64,000 bases of DNA from an uncultured Alphaproteobacteria bacterium (GCA_934277545.1 CAKQUG010000002.1:62001-126000), one strand, 5' to 3'; numbered from the stretch's first letter, positions 17,241-26,849 are shown. Notes: generated by a model from the sequence alone, not told the origin. Translations and numbers: made by a program.

Positions 17241-17292
17241 CCTATTAGACTCAAAACATTAGATAGGAATTTTTTGCGAAAGGCGGGCAAAT

Positions 17293-17982
17293 ATGAGAGT
17301 TCTTTTAGTTGAAGATGATTACGCGGTTTCTCAAAGCATTGAAGAAATGCTGAAAAAAGAAGATATGGTAGTGGATTCCACCGATCTTGGCGAAGATGGT
17401 TTGGATATTGCCAAACACTATGACTATGACATCATCATTTTGGATTTGATGCTGCCGGATATAAACGGTTATGAGGTGTTGAAAAATTTGCGCAGCGCTA
17501 AAATTAACACTCCGGTGCTTATTCTGTCCGGTTTGACCGAACCTGATAAAAAAGTTAAGGGGTTAGGGTATGGTGCTGACGACTATTTGGCAAAACCGTT
17601 TGATAAATCAGAGCTTTTGGCTCGTATTCAGGCTGTTGTCAGACGCTCCAAAGGACATTCCAGCTCTATTATTCGCACCGGCGATGTGCAAATTGATTTG
17701 GATACGCAAACCGTTACCGTAAACGGTAAAACATTGCACCTGACCGGTAAAGAATACGGCATTATGGAATTGCTGTCTTTGCGTAAAGGAGCTACATTAA
17801 ATAAAGACCAGTTTTTGAATCATTTATACGGCGGTATTGATGAGCCTGAACTGAAGATTATTGATGTGTTTATCTGTAAGTTGCGTAAAAAATTGGAACG
17901 CGCTTCCGGAGGTAAAAACTATATTGAAACAGTTTGGGGACGCGGCTATGTTTTGCGCGATCCGGATGAAAAAAATAATTAG
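17293..17982 (+). CDS. ctrA: Cell-cycle response regulator CtrA
   Basis: 229 residues. Receiver domain with phosphoacceptor D51 (IIILDLMLPD), acidic pair E7-D8-D9 region, and K101 (LAKPF). The C-terminal OmpR-type winged helix contains LHLTGKEYGIMELLSLRKG and HLYGGIDEPELKIIDVFICKLRKKL, a segment characteristic of CtrA. CtrA is the master transcription factor of alphaproteobacterial cell cycle, motility and envelope genes and is phosphorylated through CckA-ChpT. A ChpT-like gene is at 41054-41662; CckA is not in the window. The two C-terminal alanines that target Caulobacter CtrA to ClpXP are absent (it ends EKNN). Confidence 0.96.
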   Translation: MRVLLVEDDYAVSQSIEEMLKKEDMVVDSTDLGEDGLDIAKHYDYDIIILDLMLPDINGYEVLKNLRSAKINTPVLILSGLTEPDKKVKGLGYGADDYLAKPFDKSELLARIQAVVRRSKGHSSSIIRTGDVQIDLDTQTVTVNGKTLHLTGKEYGIMELLSLRKGATLNKDQFLNHLYGGIDEPELKIIDVFICKLRKKLERASGGKNYIETVWGRGYVLRDPDEKNN

Positions 17983-17994
17983 TCTGAAAGAAAA

Positions 17995-18021
17995 AAAGCC
18001 GAGGTTAAAAACTTCGGCTTT
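17995..18021. terminator. Bidirectional terminator between convergent genes
   Basis: AAAGCCGA-GGTT stem with AAC-TTCGGCTTT, 12 bp with one wobble, between ctrA and the convergent membrane protein gene. Confidence 0.7.
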
Positions 18022-18041
18022 AGATTTATATTGCAAATAAG

Positions 18042-18440
18042 CTAATATTCACGAGTTGCCTCATTTATCAGAATACGAACATTTTTATTGTTGCGAATAG
18101 CCTGTTTAGTTTCTTCGCTGGTTCCTGTGTCATAGCCGATAAAGCACAGGCAGGTAACAACAGTAATAAATAAAATATAAAAATAGTTGCCCAAAACGCT
18201 TGAAAAAGTGGCTTTCCAGTTTACACGTTGAGCTCCTGAATAATAAGTGCGCTTAAAAATCAGCGTATAAACCAGAGCCAAAGCTAAAACACCGGCGTGA
18301 AATTGCCAGTTTACGGCTAAGCTGTGGATTTGTGCCATAGTTAAATTTAACATCATATAACATCCGGCGCCAATACCGGCCCAAGCCATCGGGTTGAATA
18401 TAATGCCGGTTGTGAATAGTGCGATAATGCCTTTTATCAT
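18042..18440 (-). CDS. Small inner-membrane protein, unknown
   Basis: 132 residues with hydrophobic segments at about 3-18, 22-42, 47-63 and 83-101, so three or four membrane helices, then a charged tail (SEETKQAIRNNKNVRILINEATREY). No recognised family. AGGAG lies upstream of ATG 18440. It lies downstream of glmM on the same strand with 66 bases between, but has its own start signals. Confidence 0.7.
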   Translation of the reverse strand: MIKGIIALFTTGIIFNPMAWAGIGAGCYMMLNLTMAQIHSLAVNWQFHAGVLALALVYTLIFKRTYYSGAQRVNWKATFSSVLGNYFYILFITVVTCLCFIGYDTGTSEETKQAIRNNKNVRILINEATREY

Positions 18441-18506
18441 TTTATTTCTCCTGAAATTGTCTTTACAAAAAAGTTTAGCGATTGAGTCTTAAAAGAGTCT
18501 TTACGT

Positions 18507-19850
18507 TTAAGACAATTTTTTGATACAAGCTAAAATTTTTTCAGAAATTTCATTAACCAGTTCTTTGTTTTTATCTTCTATTTTCAAACGCATAACCGGT
18601 TCGGTGCCGGATTTTCGGACAATTATCGAACCATGTCCGGCAAGAGCTTTTTCAGCATCGGCTAAGCAGGATTTAAATTCATCTTTTGCCATCAGGGCGC
18701 TGACTTCATCTTTTGAGTTGAAGCGCAGATTGTGCGCGGCGGTTGGGTATGGCTCAAAAACGGGGAAGATTTCGCTCATTTTTTTGCCGCTTTCTTTTAC
18801 ACCTAAGCAAATAACAATGGAGGCAAGCAAGGCGTCGCCGGTTAAAGTGTAGTCTGAAAGTACAATGTGCCCGGATTCTTCTCCGCCGACATTTGAGCCG
18901 AATTCACGCATTTTCTCAATCACATAGCGTTCTCCGACAGCTGATGTGCGGTAGTTTACGCCGATTGATTGCAGGTAAGCGCCTAATCCCATGTTTGAAT
19001 ACATAGTGGCGACAGCCGTGTTGTTTTTAAGCATATTGTGTTGTTTGAAATAAGTTGCTAAATAAGCAATAATCTGGTCGCCGTTCAAACGGTTGCCTTT
19101 TTCGTCGCAAACAATAATGCGATCGCCGTCTCCGTCAACGGCAATACCCAGTTGACTATTGCTTTCCAACACTGTTTTACTTAGGTTTTCTGTATGCTGA
19201 GAACCGCAATCTTGATTTATGTTTGTGCCGTTTGGATTATCGGCAAGACTGATAATATCTGCTCCGAGTTCGCGATATACCTTTGGCATAATGGCTGAAA
19301 AAGCGCCATTTGCTGAATCTGTTACAATTTTCATTCCTGCAAGAGATTTTGCCGGTGCCAGTTTTGCCACGGTTTGCAGATATTTTTCTATAACCGATTC
19401 GTCTTTGATAATATCGCCGATTTTGTCTGGACTGTAAGTCGGTTCAATATCTTTTGCCAGCAGTTCTTCCACCAAACGAGACTGCTCGTCCGAAAATTTA
19501 TCGCCGCTTGCCGTAATCAATTTTAAGCCGTTGTCGCGATAAGGATTGTGCGACGCCGTAATCATAATGCTCATGTCCACGTTCAAAGTCGGGGTTGCGG
19601 TGGTGCAAAGCGGAGTCGGAATAACACCTAAATCAATCACGTCAACACCCTGCGAGGTAAAGCCTGCGCAAAGGGCGTTAAACAGCATATTGCCGGAAAT
19701 TCTGGTATCTCGTGCAATGGCAACGCGGTTTTGTTTGTTGCAGATTGTTTGGCTCAGAGCAATAGCCAGGCGTGAGCAAAAATCAACGGTTAGCGGGTAG
19801 GTGTTGGCAATGCCGCGAATACCGTCGGTGCCAAAAAGTTTATCAGACAT
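18507..19850 (-). CDS. glmM: Phosphoglucosamine mutase
   Basis: 447 residues, standard for GlmM. It interconverts glucosamine-6-phosphate and glucosamine-1-phosphate for UDP-GlcNAc, feeding peptidoglycan and LPS (including LpxC substrates). Visible motifs: N-terminal KLFGTDGIRG, catalytic serine loop TASHNPYRDNG (about 98-108), metal loop DGDGDR, sugar loop GGEESGH and phosphate loop RKSGTEPVMR. In many alphaproteobacteria glmM follows ftsH; here ftsH is about 36 kb away. Confidence 0.96.
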   Translation of the reverse strand: MSDKLFGTDGIRGIANTYPLTVDFCSRLAIALSQTICNKQNRVAIARDTRISGNMLFNALCAGFTSQGVDVIDLGVIPTPLCTTATPTLNVDMSIMITASHNPYRDNGLKLITASGDKFSDEQSRLVEELLAKDIEPTYSPDKIGDIIKDESVIEKYLQTVAKLAPAKSLAGMKIVTDSANGAFSAIMPKVYRELGADIISLADNPNGTNINQDCGSQHTENLSKTVLESNSQLGIAVDGDGDRIIVCDEKGNRLNGDQIIAYLATYFKQHNMLKNNTAVATMYSNMGLGAYLQSIGVNYRTSAVGERYVIEKMREFGSNVGGEESGHIVLSDYTLTGDALLASIVICLGVKESGKKMSEIFPVFEPYPTAAHNLRFNSKDEVSALMAKDEFKSCLADAEKALAGHGSIIVRKSGTEPVMRLKIEDKNKELVNEISEKILACIKKLS

Positions 19851-19869
19851 AGAAAGCCTCCTTTAGTAG

Positions 19870-19898
19870 AAAAAAAGCCGCTATCTGGTTAGCGGCTT
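19870..19898 (-). terminator. Terminator after the beta-barrel protein gene
   Basis: AAGCCGCTA-TCTGGT-TAGCGGCTT; on the minus strand it ends in a T run, 20 bases after the stop. Confidence 0.8.
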
Positions 19899-19917
19899 AA
19901 AGTGTTTGCGCGGCGAA

Positions 19918-20541
19918 TTAGAATACGTAACGCAAACCTGAATAAATTTCATGAGCTGTAATATCGGCATGTTTGATAGAGCCCATGTCATAGTAACGGT
20001 AACCGGCGTCAATATTGAAACGGTTGGTAACTTTTACGGACAAACCGCCGCCTACAGACCATGTGAAACGAGTCGGCTTGTAGTTTCCGTTGTTGGTTGC
20101 GGAGTGGCTGCTGCCTGTTGTACCGAAAGAATAGTTGTCTTTGTACTTCATTTCAGTAAAACCGATACCGGCAGAAACATACGGTGTAAACCATCTGTAC
20201 GGAGCAAAGTCAAAATATCCGTTCAACATATAAGATTGAGTTTTGAAAGAATGTTTACCTTTAAAAGTAGGGTCTGTATCATCTCCGTACTTTTTTTCAC
20301 TCTTATCGCGCCATACATATTCCAATTCTGCGCGCAGATAATCATGGCGATAACCCAAAGCGCCGCTCAGCATCAGTCTGTTTTTATCCAAGCCGTCGGA
20401 ATTGATACCGCTGTTGCCTTTTTTAGAATAGTCATGTTTAACAACGCCGCCACGGCCGCCCAAATAGAAACCGTTGCAGTCAGCCATTGCGTTAGAGGCC
20501 ATAAATGTACCTGCCAACAAAGCTAAAATAAATTTGTTCAT
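19918..20541 (-). CDS. Outer-membrane beta-barrel protein (OmpW/Opa-like porin superfamily)
   Basis: 207 residues with a signal peptide (cleavage after AMA near residue 20) and a mature part built of alternating amphipathic strands (FYLGGRGGVV, YLRAELEYVW, FTPYVSAGIGF, FTWSVGGGLSVKV, FNIDAGYRYYDMG). It ends in YVF, the C-terminal aromatic signal read by the BAM complex. This is the common small eight-strand barrel seen as surface protein in alphaproteobacteria. Substrate and function are unknown. It has its own terminator. Confidence 0.85.
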   Translation of the reverse strand: MNKFILALLAGTFMASNAMADCNGFYLGGRGGVVKHDYSKKGNSGINSDGLDKNRLMLSGALGYRHDYLRAELEYVWRDKSEKKYGDDTDPTFKGKHSFKTQSYMLNGYFDFAPYRWFTPYVSAGIGFTEMKYKDNYSFGTTGSSHSATNNGNYKPTRFTWSVGGGLSVKVTNRFNIDAGYRYYDMGSIKHADITAHEIYSGLRYVF

Positions 20542-20637
20542 AGTTTTCTCCTTGTGAAATAACTGCTGTCAGCCTATGCCAAAAACTTTAAAATTTAATT
20601 AAAGTTGTTAAAATCCTTAAAAAACATTGATTTTATT

Positions 20638-20643
20638 TATAAT
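20638..20643 (+). promoter_or_regulatory. -10 element of rnpB
   Basis: A perfect TATAAT 15 bases before the predicted 5' end of the RNA. No convincing -35 hexamer was found at 16-18 bases. Confidence 0.45.
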
Positions 20644-20658
20644 AGAGGGTAACTTATG

Positions 20659-21079
20659 AGCGTGGAAAGGCGGCCGGATAGCTGCGTCAAGGAAAGTAAA
20701 ATCCATTGATGAGGAAAGTCCGGGCTTCACGGAAACAAGATACCGGATAACGTCCGGCTGGAGAAATCCAAGGGAAAGTGCCGCAGAAAATTACCGCCGG
20801 CTATATGCCGGTAAGGATGAAAAGGCGAGGTAAGAGCTCACCGCACAGGCAGTAATGTCTGTGGCAAGGTAAACCCTATCTGATGTAAGACCAAATTAGG
20901 AGGCTTCGGCTTTTTCGTCCGAAAGTAACCGGAGAGTTTCCGCTCCGCTCCAGAGGTGGGTCGCACCAGCCAAGCGGCAACGTTTGGCGTAGATGAATAG
21001 CTATCGCACAAATCTTTGCCGGATACGGTAAAGCAAATCGTGTACAGAACTCGGCTTATAGGCCGCCTTCCGCTTTTTT
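20659..21079 (+). ncRNA. rnpB: RNase P RNA
   Basis: About 420 nt, type A. The catalytic RNA removes tRNA 5' leaders. The P4 5' strand with GAGGAAAGTCCGGGCTTC is at 20710-20727 and the matching 3' conserved region ACAGAACTCGGCTTATAGG is near the end. The ends pair as P1 (AAGGCGGCC with GGCCGCCTT), and the RNA ends in a T run after CCGC. Other conserved loops (GAAAGTGCCGCAGAAA, AGGTGGGTCGCACCAG-type) are visible. Confidence 0.95.
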
Positions 21080-21092
21080 AGGAGATAATTTT

Positions 21093-21947
21093 ATGCAAAA
21101 AACTTTTGGCGAAATTTTTGAAATTAAGGGTATAGGTCTGCATAGCGGTTTGCCGAGCAAAATGACTTTTTATCCGGCAGATGCAAACAGCGGAATTGTG
21201 TTTGTGCGGGCGGATTTACCTGATAAACCGGAGTTTAAAGCGTTATATAGTCAGGTGGTGGATACTCGTAATTGCACCTGCTTGGGTAATGAAAAAAAAG
21301 AAATTGTCAGCACAATCGAGCATATTATGGCCGCTTTATATGTTTTAGGCGTTGATAACGCGCGAATCGAAGTAACAAATCCGGAAACGCCGATTATGGA
21401 CGGCAGCGCGAAAGTTTTTTATGAACAGTTAAAAAACGTTCCGCTCAAAGAATTACCGGTAAAGCGTAAATATTTGAAAGTTTTGCAAAAAGTTGAATTT
21501 GATGACGGCAAAGGCGCTAAAGTTATTTTAGAGCCAAACGACAAGCTGCATGTACATTTTATGATTGATTTTACTTCTAAAATTGTGGGACATCAAGAAT
21601 TTGACGGAGATATTGCCCCGGCTGTTTTTGCAGCGAAAATTGCTCCGGCGCGTACTTTTTGTGAAAAATATCAGGTAGACTATCTGCGCTCTATTGGTTT
21701 GATTAAAGGTGGTAGTTTGGAAAACGCCGTGGTGCTGGATGGAGAAAAAATTTTGAATGAAGGCGGATTTCGCGTGGAAAACGAAGCTGTAAATCACAAA
21801 GTTTTGGATTGTATCGGAGATATGTATACTGCCGGTTATCGTCTTTTGGCAAATGTAACAGCCGAAAAAAGCGGACATTTTCATAATAATGAAGTGTTGA
21901 AAAATTTGTTTGCCGACCCAAATAATTATCAAATAGTTGAGGAATAA
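21093..21947 (+). CDS. lpxC: UDP-3-O-acyl-N-acetylglucosamine deacetylase
   Basis: 284 residues, within the family range. LpxC is the committed zinc-dependent step of lipid A synthesis in the cytoplasm. Seen: N-terminal GIGLHSG, zinc ligand motif STIEHIMAALYVLGVDN, ENAVVLDG, and NHKVLDCIGDMYTAGY with the second set of ligands. AGGAG precedes ATG. It is followed at once by bamD and recN, the conserved alphaproteobacterial order; ftsZ, usually upstream, is replaced by rnpB. Confidence 0.96.
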   Translation: MQKTFGEIFEIKGIGLHSGLPSKMTFYPADANSGIVFVRADLPDKPEFKALYSQVVDTRNCTCLGNEKKEIVSTIEHIMAALYVLGVDNARIEVTNPETPIMDGSAKVFYEQLKNVPLKELPVKRKYLKVLQKVEFDDGKGAKVILEPNDKLHVHFMIDFTSKIVGHQEFDGDIAPAVFAAKIAPARTFCEKYQVDYLRSIGLIKGGSLENAVVLDGEKILNEGGFRVENEAVNHKVLDCIGDMYTAGYRLLANVTAEKSGHFHNNEVLKNLFADPNNYQIVEE

Positions 21948-21951
21948 AAAT

Positions 21952-23382
21952 ATGAAAAAATTTTATGGCGTGCTGGCTGTTTTGCTGTTGGCGGGATGCG
22001 CTGCCGATAAGGCACCGTCTGATTTACCGGTTGAAAATCTTTATAACAACGCATTTGATGATTTGCAAAAAACAAAATATAAAAAAGCTGCCGAAGAATT
22101 TGAACAGGTGGAAATAGAACATCCTTATTCGCAGTGGGCAGTAAAAGCCAAATTGATGGGGGCGTATGCTTACTATAAAAATGAAGATTATGATGACGCC
22201 GTGCTGGCGCTTGACCGTTTTATAAAATATCATCCGGGCAATAAAGATGTGGCGTATGCTTATTATTTGAAAGGTATGTGCTACTACAATCAAATTTCTT
22301 CTGCCGATAAAGACCAAGCTGATACCGAAAAAGCCGAAGAAGCGTTTAACCGTTTAATTCTACTGTTTCCAAACAGCGAATATGCCGCAGATGCGCGCAA
22401 AAAAGTTAATTTGACCGAGGACTATAAAGCCGGTCAGGAAATGATTATCGGTCGTTACTATTTGAATAATGGAAACTATTTGTCGGCTCTGAATCGTTTT
22501 AACGTGGTTTTGGAAAATTATCAGACCACTGTGCAAATTGAAGAGGCTTTGTATCGCCAAGTTGAGATTTACGGTATTTTAGGCTTGAATAAATATGCCG
22601 CAGGATATTATAAGATTTTACACAATAATTATCCGGATGGTATGTGGACAGCCAAAGCTGCAAAAGTAATGGATAAAATTGGTAACTCCTCGATTAAGAA
22701 AGAAGTTGCACCGAAAAAAGAGGTTGAAGAAGTAAAAGCAGAAACTTCAAGCAGTTGGTTTAGCTGGTTCAAATCTGACGAACAGTCGGAAGTCAAAGCT
22801 GAAACATCAAAACCGGTCGAAGAAGTAAAAGCAGAAACTTCCGGCAGCTGGTTTAACTGGTTCAAATCCGACGAACAGCCGGAAGTCAAAGCTGAAACAC
22901 CAAAACCGGTTGAAGAAGTAAAAGCAGAAACTTCCGGTAGTTGGTTTAGCTGGTTCAAATCCGACGAACAGCCGGAAGCTAAAGCTGAAACACCAAAACC
23001 GGTCGAAGAAGTAAAAGCAGAAACTTCAAGCAGTTGGTTTAGCTGGTTCAAGTCTGCCGAACAGCCGGAAGCTAAAGCTGAAACACCAAAACCGGTTGAA
23101 GAAGTAAAAGCAGAAACTTCCGGCAGTTGGTTTAGCTGGTTCAAATCCGACGAACAGCCTCAAAGAGAGGAAGAGGATACTTCAAGCAGTTGGTTTAGCT
23201 GGTTTAAATCCGACGAACAGCCCGATGAGGCAATAGAGGAAATTGCTGTTGAGGTTGAAAATGAACAGCCGAAAGTCGAAGCGCCAAAAGCCAAAGAAAA
23301 CAAACCGGCAAACAGCGTTAAAGTTTCGCATAAAACGCAGGTCGGCGATATTATCAGCAGCAATCGGAAAGGCAAAAAATAA
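21952..23382 (+). CDS. bamD: Outer-membrane assembly lipoprotein BamD with long repetitive tail
   Basis: 476 residues from ATG 21952 (GAGGA upstream). The lipobox LLLAGC gives a lipidated cysteine near residue 16. Residues about 25-245 are TPR repeats typical of BamD/ComL (LYNNAFDDLQKTKYKKAAEEFEQVE, YPHPYSQWA-like, AFNRLILLFPNSEYAADARKK). BamD helps BamA insert beta-barrels. Normal BamD is about 240-290 residues; here about 230 more follow, made of tandem 31-residue units with SWFSWFKSDEQPE and KAETPKPVEEV segments, then a basic end. The tail is probably periplasmic, flexible and aromatic-acidic; its role is unknown. Confidence 0.9.
   Translation: MKKFYGVLAVLLLAGCAADKAPSDLPVENLYNNAFDDLQKTKYKKAAEEFEQVEIEHPYSQWAVKAKLMGAYAYYKNEDYDDAVLALDRFIKYHPGNKDVAYAYYLKGMCYYNQISSADKDQADTEKAEEAFNRLILLFPNSEYAADARKKVNLTEDYKAGQEMIIGRYYLNNGNYLSALNRFNVVLENYQTTVQIEEALYRQVEIYGILGLNKYAAGYYKILHNNYPDGMWTAKAAKVMDKIGNSSIKKEVAPKKEVEEVKAETSSSWFSWFKSDEQSEVKAETSKPVEEVKAETSGSWFNWFKSDEQPEVKAETPKPVEEVKAETSGSWFSWFKSDEQPEAKAETPKPVEEVKAETSSSWFSWFKSAEQPEAKAETPKPVEEVKAETSGSWFSWFKSDEQPQREEEDTSSSWFSWFKSDEQPDEAIEEIAVEVENEQPKVEAPKAKENKPANSVKVSHKTQVGDIISSNRKGKK
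22723..23222 (+). repeat. Tandem 93-bp coding repeats in bamD
   Basis: Unit starts at 22723, 22816, 22909, 23002 and 23095 (period 93 bp) with a shortened sixth copy ending about 23222. Copies differ at a few positions only, mostly synonymous or conservative, and keep the frame. Confidence 0.95.
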
Positions 23383-25043
23383 TGCTGAAATCATTATCAA
23401 TTAGAAATGTGGTTTTGATTGATAAATTGGATTTGGACTTCCAAAACGGTTTTAGCGTATTAAGCGGAGAAACCGGTGCAGGTAAGTCTATTTTGCTGGA
23501 TTCGGTAGGGTTGTTGCTGGGTAAGCGCGCCGAAATCGGTATGATTCGCAGCGGTTGCGACAAACTTTCGGTTTGCGGTAATTTTGAAATTGCCGATAAA
23601 AAAGGCGAATTGGCGGCATTGTGCGCTGAATATGATTTGGATTTTGACCATGAAATCATTATTAAACGCACGCTGAATCAAGATGGTAAGGGAAAAATAT
23701 TTTTTAACGACCAGCCGATAACGCAAAAACTCTTAAAAGAAATCGGCAGTTATTTGGTTGAAATTCACGGGCAGTTTGACAATCAAGGTTTGCTCAATCC
23801 GGCAACGCATTTAAGCGTGCTGGACAATTACGGTGCTTATCCCGAAAAAATTACTGCCATGAAAGCGGCTTTTGCTGTGTATAAAAAGGCCAAAGATGAG
23901 CGAGTGAACGCCGAGGAAAAAATAGCCAAAGCCAAAGCCGACGAAGAAAATCTGCGGCATTGGGTTGATGAGTTTCAAAAATTACAGCCGCGCGAAAACG
24001 AGCAAGAAGAGCTGGAGGAAAAGCGCCGGCAGATGATGAACGCTGAAAAGATTTTGGAAAATCTCGATTCGGCTTATAAGACTTTGAGCCAGAGCGGAGT
24101 GCAAAGCGCTTTGCGTCAGGCGCAGGCGGCAATCTCACGCGTAAATGCTTTGCTTAGCGGTAAATTTGACAATATTTATACTTTGTTGGATACGGCACTG
24201 GTAAACGCTGATGAAGCAAGCGAAGAAATTGAAACTGCATCTAATGAAGTCAGTCTTAATCAAAATGAGCTGGACGCGGTGGAAGAACGTTTGTTTGCCC
24301 TAAAAGCCTTGGCGCGCAAACATAGCACCACGGTAGAGGAATTGCCTTTAGTTTGGCGGCAAATGGAAGAAAGTTTGCAAACCATGGAACGCGGTGAAGA
24401 AAATATTGAAAATCTGCGTAAACTTGAAGAAGCTGCCTATAAGGACTATGTTAAAAAAGCCACAGAAGTCAGCCAAGCCCGTTTGGCGGCGGCACTGCGT
24501 TTGGACGGAAAAATTCAAGCCGAATTACCGGACTTGAAAATGGAAAAAGCTCGCTTTATGACACAAATTTCTACAAAGCCCGAAAGTCAATGGAACGAGA
24601 ATGGCCGTGATGATGTGTGTTTCATGGTTTCTACCAACCCGAACACGCCGTATGGTTCAATCAGTAAAATTGCGTCAGGCGGCGAGTTGGCGCGTTTTAT
24701 GCTGGCTTTGAAAGTTAATTTAGCGCAAAGCTCGCAGGTCGAAACCATGATTTTTGACGAGGTGGATACCGGTATCGGCGGTGCGACGGCTCAGGCGGTT
24801 GGCGAAAAATTGGCTAAGCTCGGCGAACAAGTACAGGTTTTGGTCGTTACCCACTCTCCGCAAGTGGCGGCGCAAAGCAAATATCATTATAAGGTGGAAA
24901 AAACAACGGTTGATAACGTAACGACAACTTCTTTGCGCGAATTATCAGCTGCGGAAAAGACCGAAGAAGTGGCGCGCATGCTGTCGGGCGAACATATTAC
25001 CGACGAGGCAAGAGCGGCGGCAAAAGTTTTGATAGGAGCTTAA
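23382..25043 (+). CDS. recN: DNA repair ATPase RecN
   Basis: 553 residues, full length. RecN is an SMC-like ATPase that acts at double-strand breaks. Walker A is GETGAGKS (about 29-36); a long coiled-coil middle (about 150-370) separates it from the C-terminal ABC signature SGGELARFMLALK and Walker B MIFDEVDTGIGG. The start overlaps the last base of bamD's stop (TAATG), suggesting coupling. Confidence 0.96.
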   Translation: MLKSLSIRNVVLIDKLDLDFQNGFSVLSGETGAGKSILLDSVGLLLGKRAEIGMIRSGCDKLSVCGNFEIADKKGELAALCAEYDLDFDHEIIIKRTLNQDGKGKIFFNDQPITQKLLKEIGSYLVEIHGQFDNQGLLNPATHLSVLDNYGAYPEKITAMKAAFAVYKKAKDERVNAEEKIAKAKADEENLRHWVDEFQKLQPRENEQEELEEKRRQMMNAEKILENLDSAYKTLSQSGVQSALRQAQAAISRVNALLSGKFDNIYTLLDTALVNADEASEEIETASNEVSLNQNELDAVEERLFALKALARKHSTTVEELPLVWRQMEESLQTMERGEENIENLRKLEEAAYKDYVKKATEVSQARLAAALRLDGKIQAELPDLKMEKARFMTQISTKPESQWNENGRDDVCFMVSTNPNTPYGSISKIASGGELARFMLALKVNLAQSSQVETMIFDEVDTGIGGATAQAVGEKLAKLGEQVQVLVVTHSPQVAAQSKYHYKVEKTTVDNVTTTSLRELSAAEKTEEVARMLSGEHITDEARAAAKVLIGA

Positions 25044-26849
25044 ATGCCTGATATTAAGCATGGTATAGAAGTTATAAAAAACAATGTCAAAATCGCTCCG
25101 GTTAATCCCGGAGTTTATCGTATGCTGGATAAAAACGGTAAAGTTTTGTATGTTGGCAAAGCGAAAAGCATCAAAAAAAGAATTGTTGCTTACACGCATT
25201 TTGACAAGCTGCCGGACCATATAAAACGTATGGTTTCCGAAGTTGACCGTATGGAATTTATTATTGTGGAAAACGAGGCGAAAGCTCTGCTTATGGAAAA
25301 TGATTTAATCAAAAAGCTGGAGCCGAAATATAATATTTTGCTTAAAGATGATAAAACTTTTCCGCATTTGATGATAAATCTGCAAGATGAGTTTCCGGCT
25401 TTGCGCAAAAGCCGGGGCGCTCGTCGTGATAAATGTAAATATTTTGGTCCGTTTGCCAGTGCGTCGGCAGTCAATAATGTGATGGATTTGGTGCAGAAAG
25501 CGTTTCGTTTACGTTCCTGCCGCGACAGTGCTTTTCATAACCGCGAGCGTCCGTGTATGTTATATCAAATCAAGCGTTGCAGTGCTCCGTGTGTCGGTAA
25601 AATCAGTAAGGAAGAATATCGTCAGCTGGTTAATGATGTGGTGGCGTTTTTAGAAGGGAAAAACATGGCGCTTAAAGATGAGCTTTCGGCGCAAATGCAA
25701 AAGGCCAGCGATGATATGAATTATGAATTGGCTATTGTTTTGCGCGACCGGATTCGGGCACTGAGCAGTATTCAGGGCGGTTCAAATGTAGAATATGCTA
25801 ATCTTCAATCAGTTGATGCGGTGGCTGTGGTTAAATATAAAAATATGGTTTGTATTCAGGTGTTTTTTGTGCGAGCAGGGCAGAATTGCGGTAACATTCC
25901 CTATTTTCCTAAGCAGGCGGCGGAAATGTCGGAAGCCGAGATTTTGGAAGGCTTTTTAAGCACGTTTTATGCCGAACACGCCGCTCCGAAAGAAATATTG
26001 ATTTCCGAGCCTTTGGAAAATGCGGAATTTTTAGAAAAAGCCTTAGGTTGTGCCATAAGTTACTATCAAAAAGGTAATAAGGCAAAGTTGATAGAGCGAG
26101 CCAAAGAAAACGCCAAAGCGGCTATAGAGCGTAAATTGGCTGAAACAGCGACCGTAGAAGCTAATTTGTATGAAATGCAGCGTTATTTTGATTTGCCGCG
26201 GTTGCCGCAGCGCATAGAAATTTATGATAACTCGCATAACCAAGGCAGCTTTGCTATTGGTGCTATGGTAGTGGCAACGCCGGAAGGTTTTGATAAAAAA
26301 TCGTATCGCACCTTTAATATTAAATATACCGAAAACACGCATGACGATTTTGCGATGATGAAAGAAGTGCTGATTCGCCGCTTTGAACACATGGCTCCTG
26401 AAAACCGTCCGGATGTGATTTTGCTGGACGGCGGTTTGGGGCAGCTGCACGCCGTACATGAAGCGTTGTCCGGTTATGATTTGAGCGGTATCACGATTAT
26501 TGCTATTTCTAAAGGTCCGGAACGAAACGCCGGTAAAGAGTTTTATCATGTTTTGGGACGAGAAAGTTTTGCCTTGCCGTTTCAGTCGCAAATAGCGTTT
26601 TATTTGCAAAATCTGCGTGATGAGGCACACCGTTTTGCCATTGGTACTCATCGAAAAAAACGCGCAAAATCAATTTATAAGTCGCGTATTGATGAAATTG
26701 ACGGAATCGGCGCCAAACGCAAGCGCGATTTGCTTAATTTTTTTGGTTCTGTGGAGCAAATCAAGGAAGCGAGCTTGCAGGATATTATGAAAGTTGATGG
26801 AATTAGTAAAAAAACGGCGGAAAAGATATATAACTACTTCCATAATTAA
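25044..26849 (+). CDS. uvrC: UvrABC excinuclease subunit C
   Basis: 601 residues. UvrC makes both incisions in nucleotide excision repair. N-terminal GIY-YIG nuclease (PGVYRMLDKNGKVLYVGKA), central UVR motif for UvrB contact (about 200-235), C-terminal RNase H-like nuclease (IEIYDNSHNQGSFAIGAMVV, DVILLDGGLGQ) and two helix-hairpin-helix motifs at the end (IDGIGAKRKRDLL, VDGISKKTAEKI). It follows recN without a gap and precedes pgsA, the usual alphaproteobacterial neighbour. Confidence 0.97.
   Translation: MPDIKHGIEVIKNNVKIAPVNPGVYRMLDKNGKVLYVGKAKSIKKRIVAYTHFDKLPDHIKRMVSEVDRMEFIIVENEAKALLMENDLIKKLEPKYNILLKDDKTFPHLMINLQDEFPALRKSRGARRDKCKYFGPFASASAVNNVMDLVQKAFRLRSCRDSAFHNRERPCMLYQIKRCSAPCVGKISKEEYRQLVNDVVAFLEGKNMALKDELSAQMQKASDDMNYELAIVLRDRIRALSSIQGGSNVEYANLQSVDAVAVVKYKNMVCIQVFFVRAGQNCGNIPYFPKQAAEMSEAEILEGFLSTFYAEHAAPKEILISEPLENAEFLEKALGCAISYYQKGNKAKLIERAKENAKAAIERKLAETATVEANLYEMQRYFDLPRLPQRIEIYDNSHNQGSFAIGAMVVATPEGFDKKSYRTFNIKYTENTHDDFAMMKEVLIRRFEHMAPENRPDVILLDGGLGQLHAVHEALSGYDLSGITIIAISKGPERNAGKEFYHVLGRESFALPFQSQIAFYLQNLRDEAHRFAIGTHRKKRAKSIYKSRIDEIDGIGAKRKRDLLNFFGSVEQIKEASLQDIMKVDGISKKTAEKIYNYFHN

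Noticed and set aside
22629..23144. Repeats in bamD as a possible CRISPR array
   Set aside because: The 93-bp units are contiguous, in frame and encode the BamD tail; there are no unique spacers.
26043..26651. 202-codon minus-strand frame inside uvrC
   Set aside because: uvrC is certain from its motifs; the antisense product is low-quality and basic.
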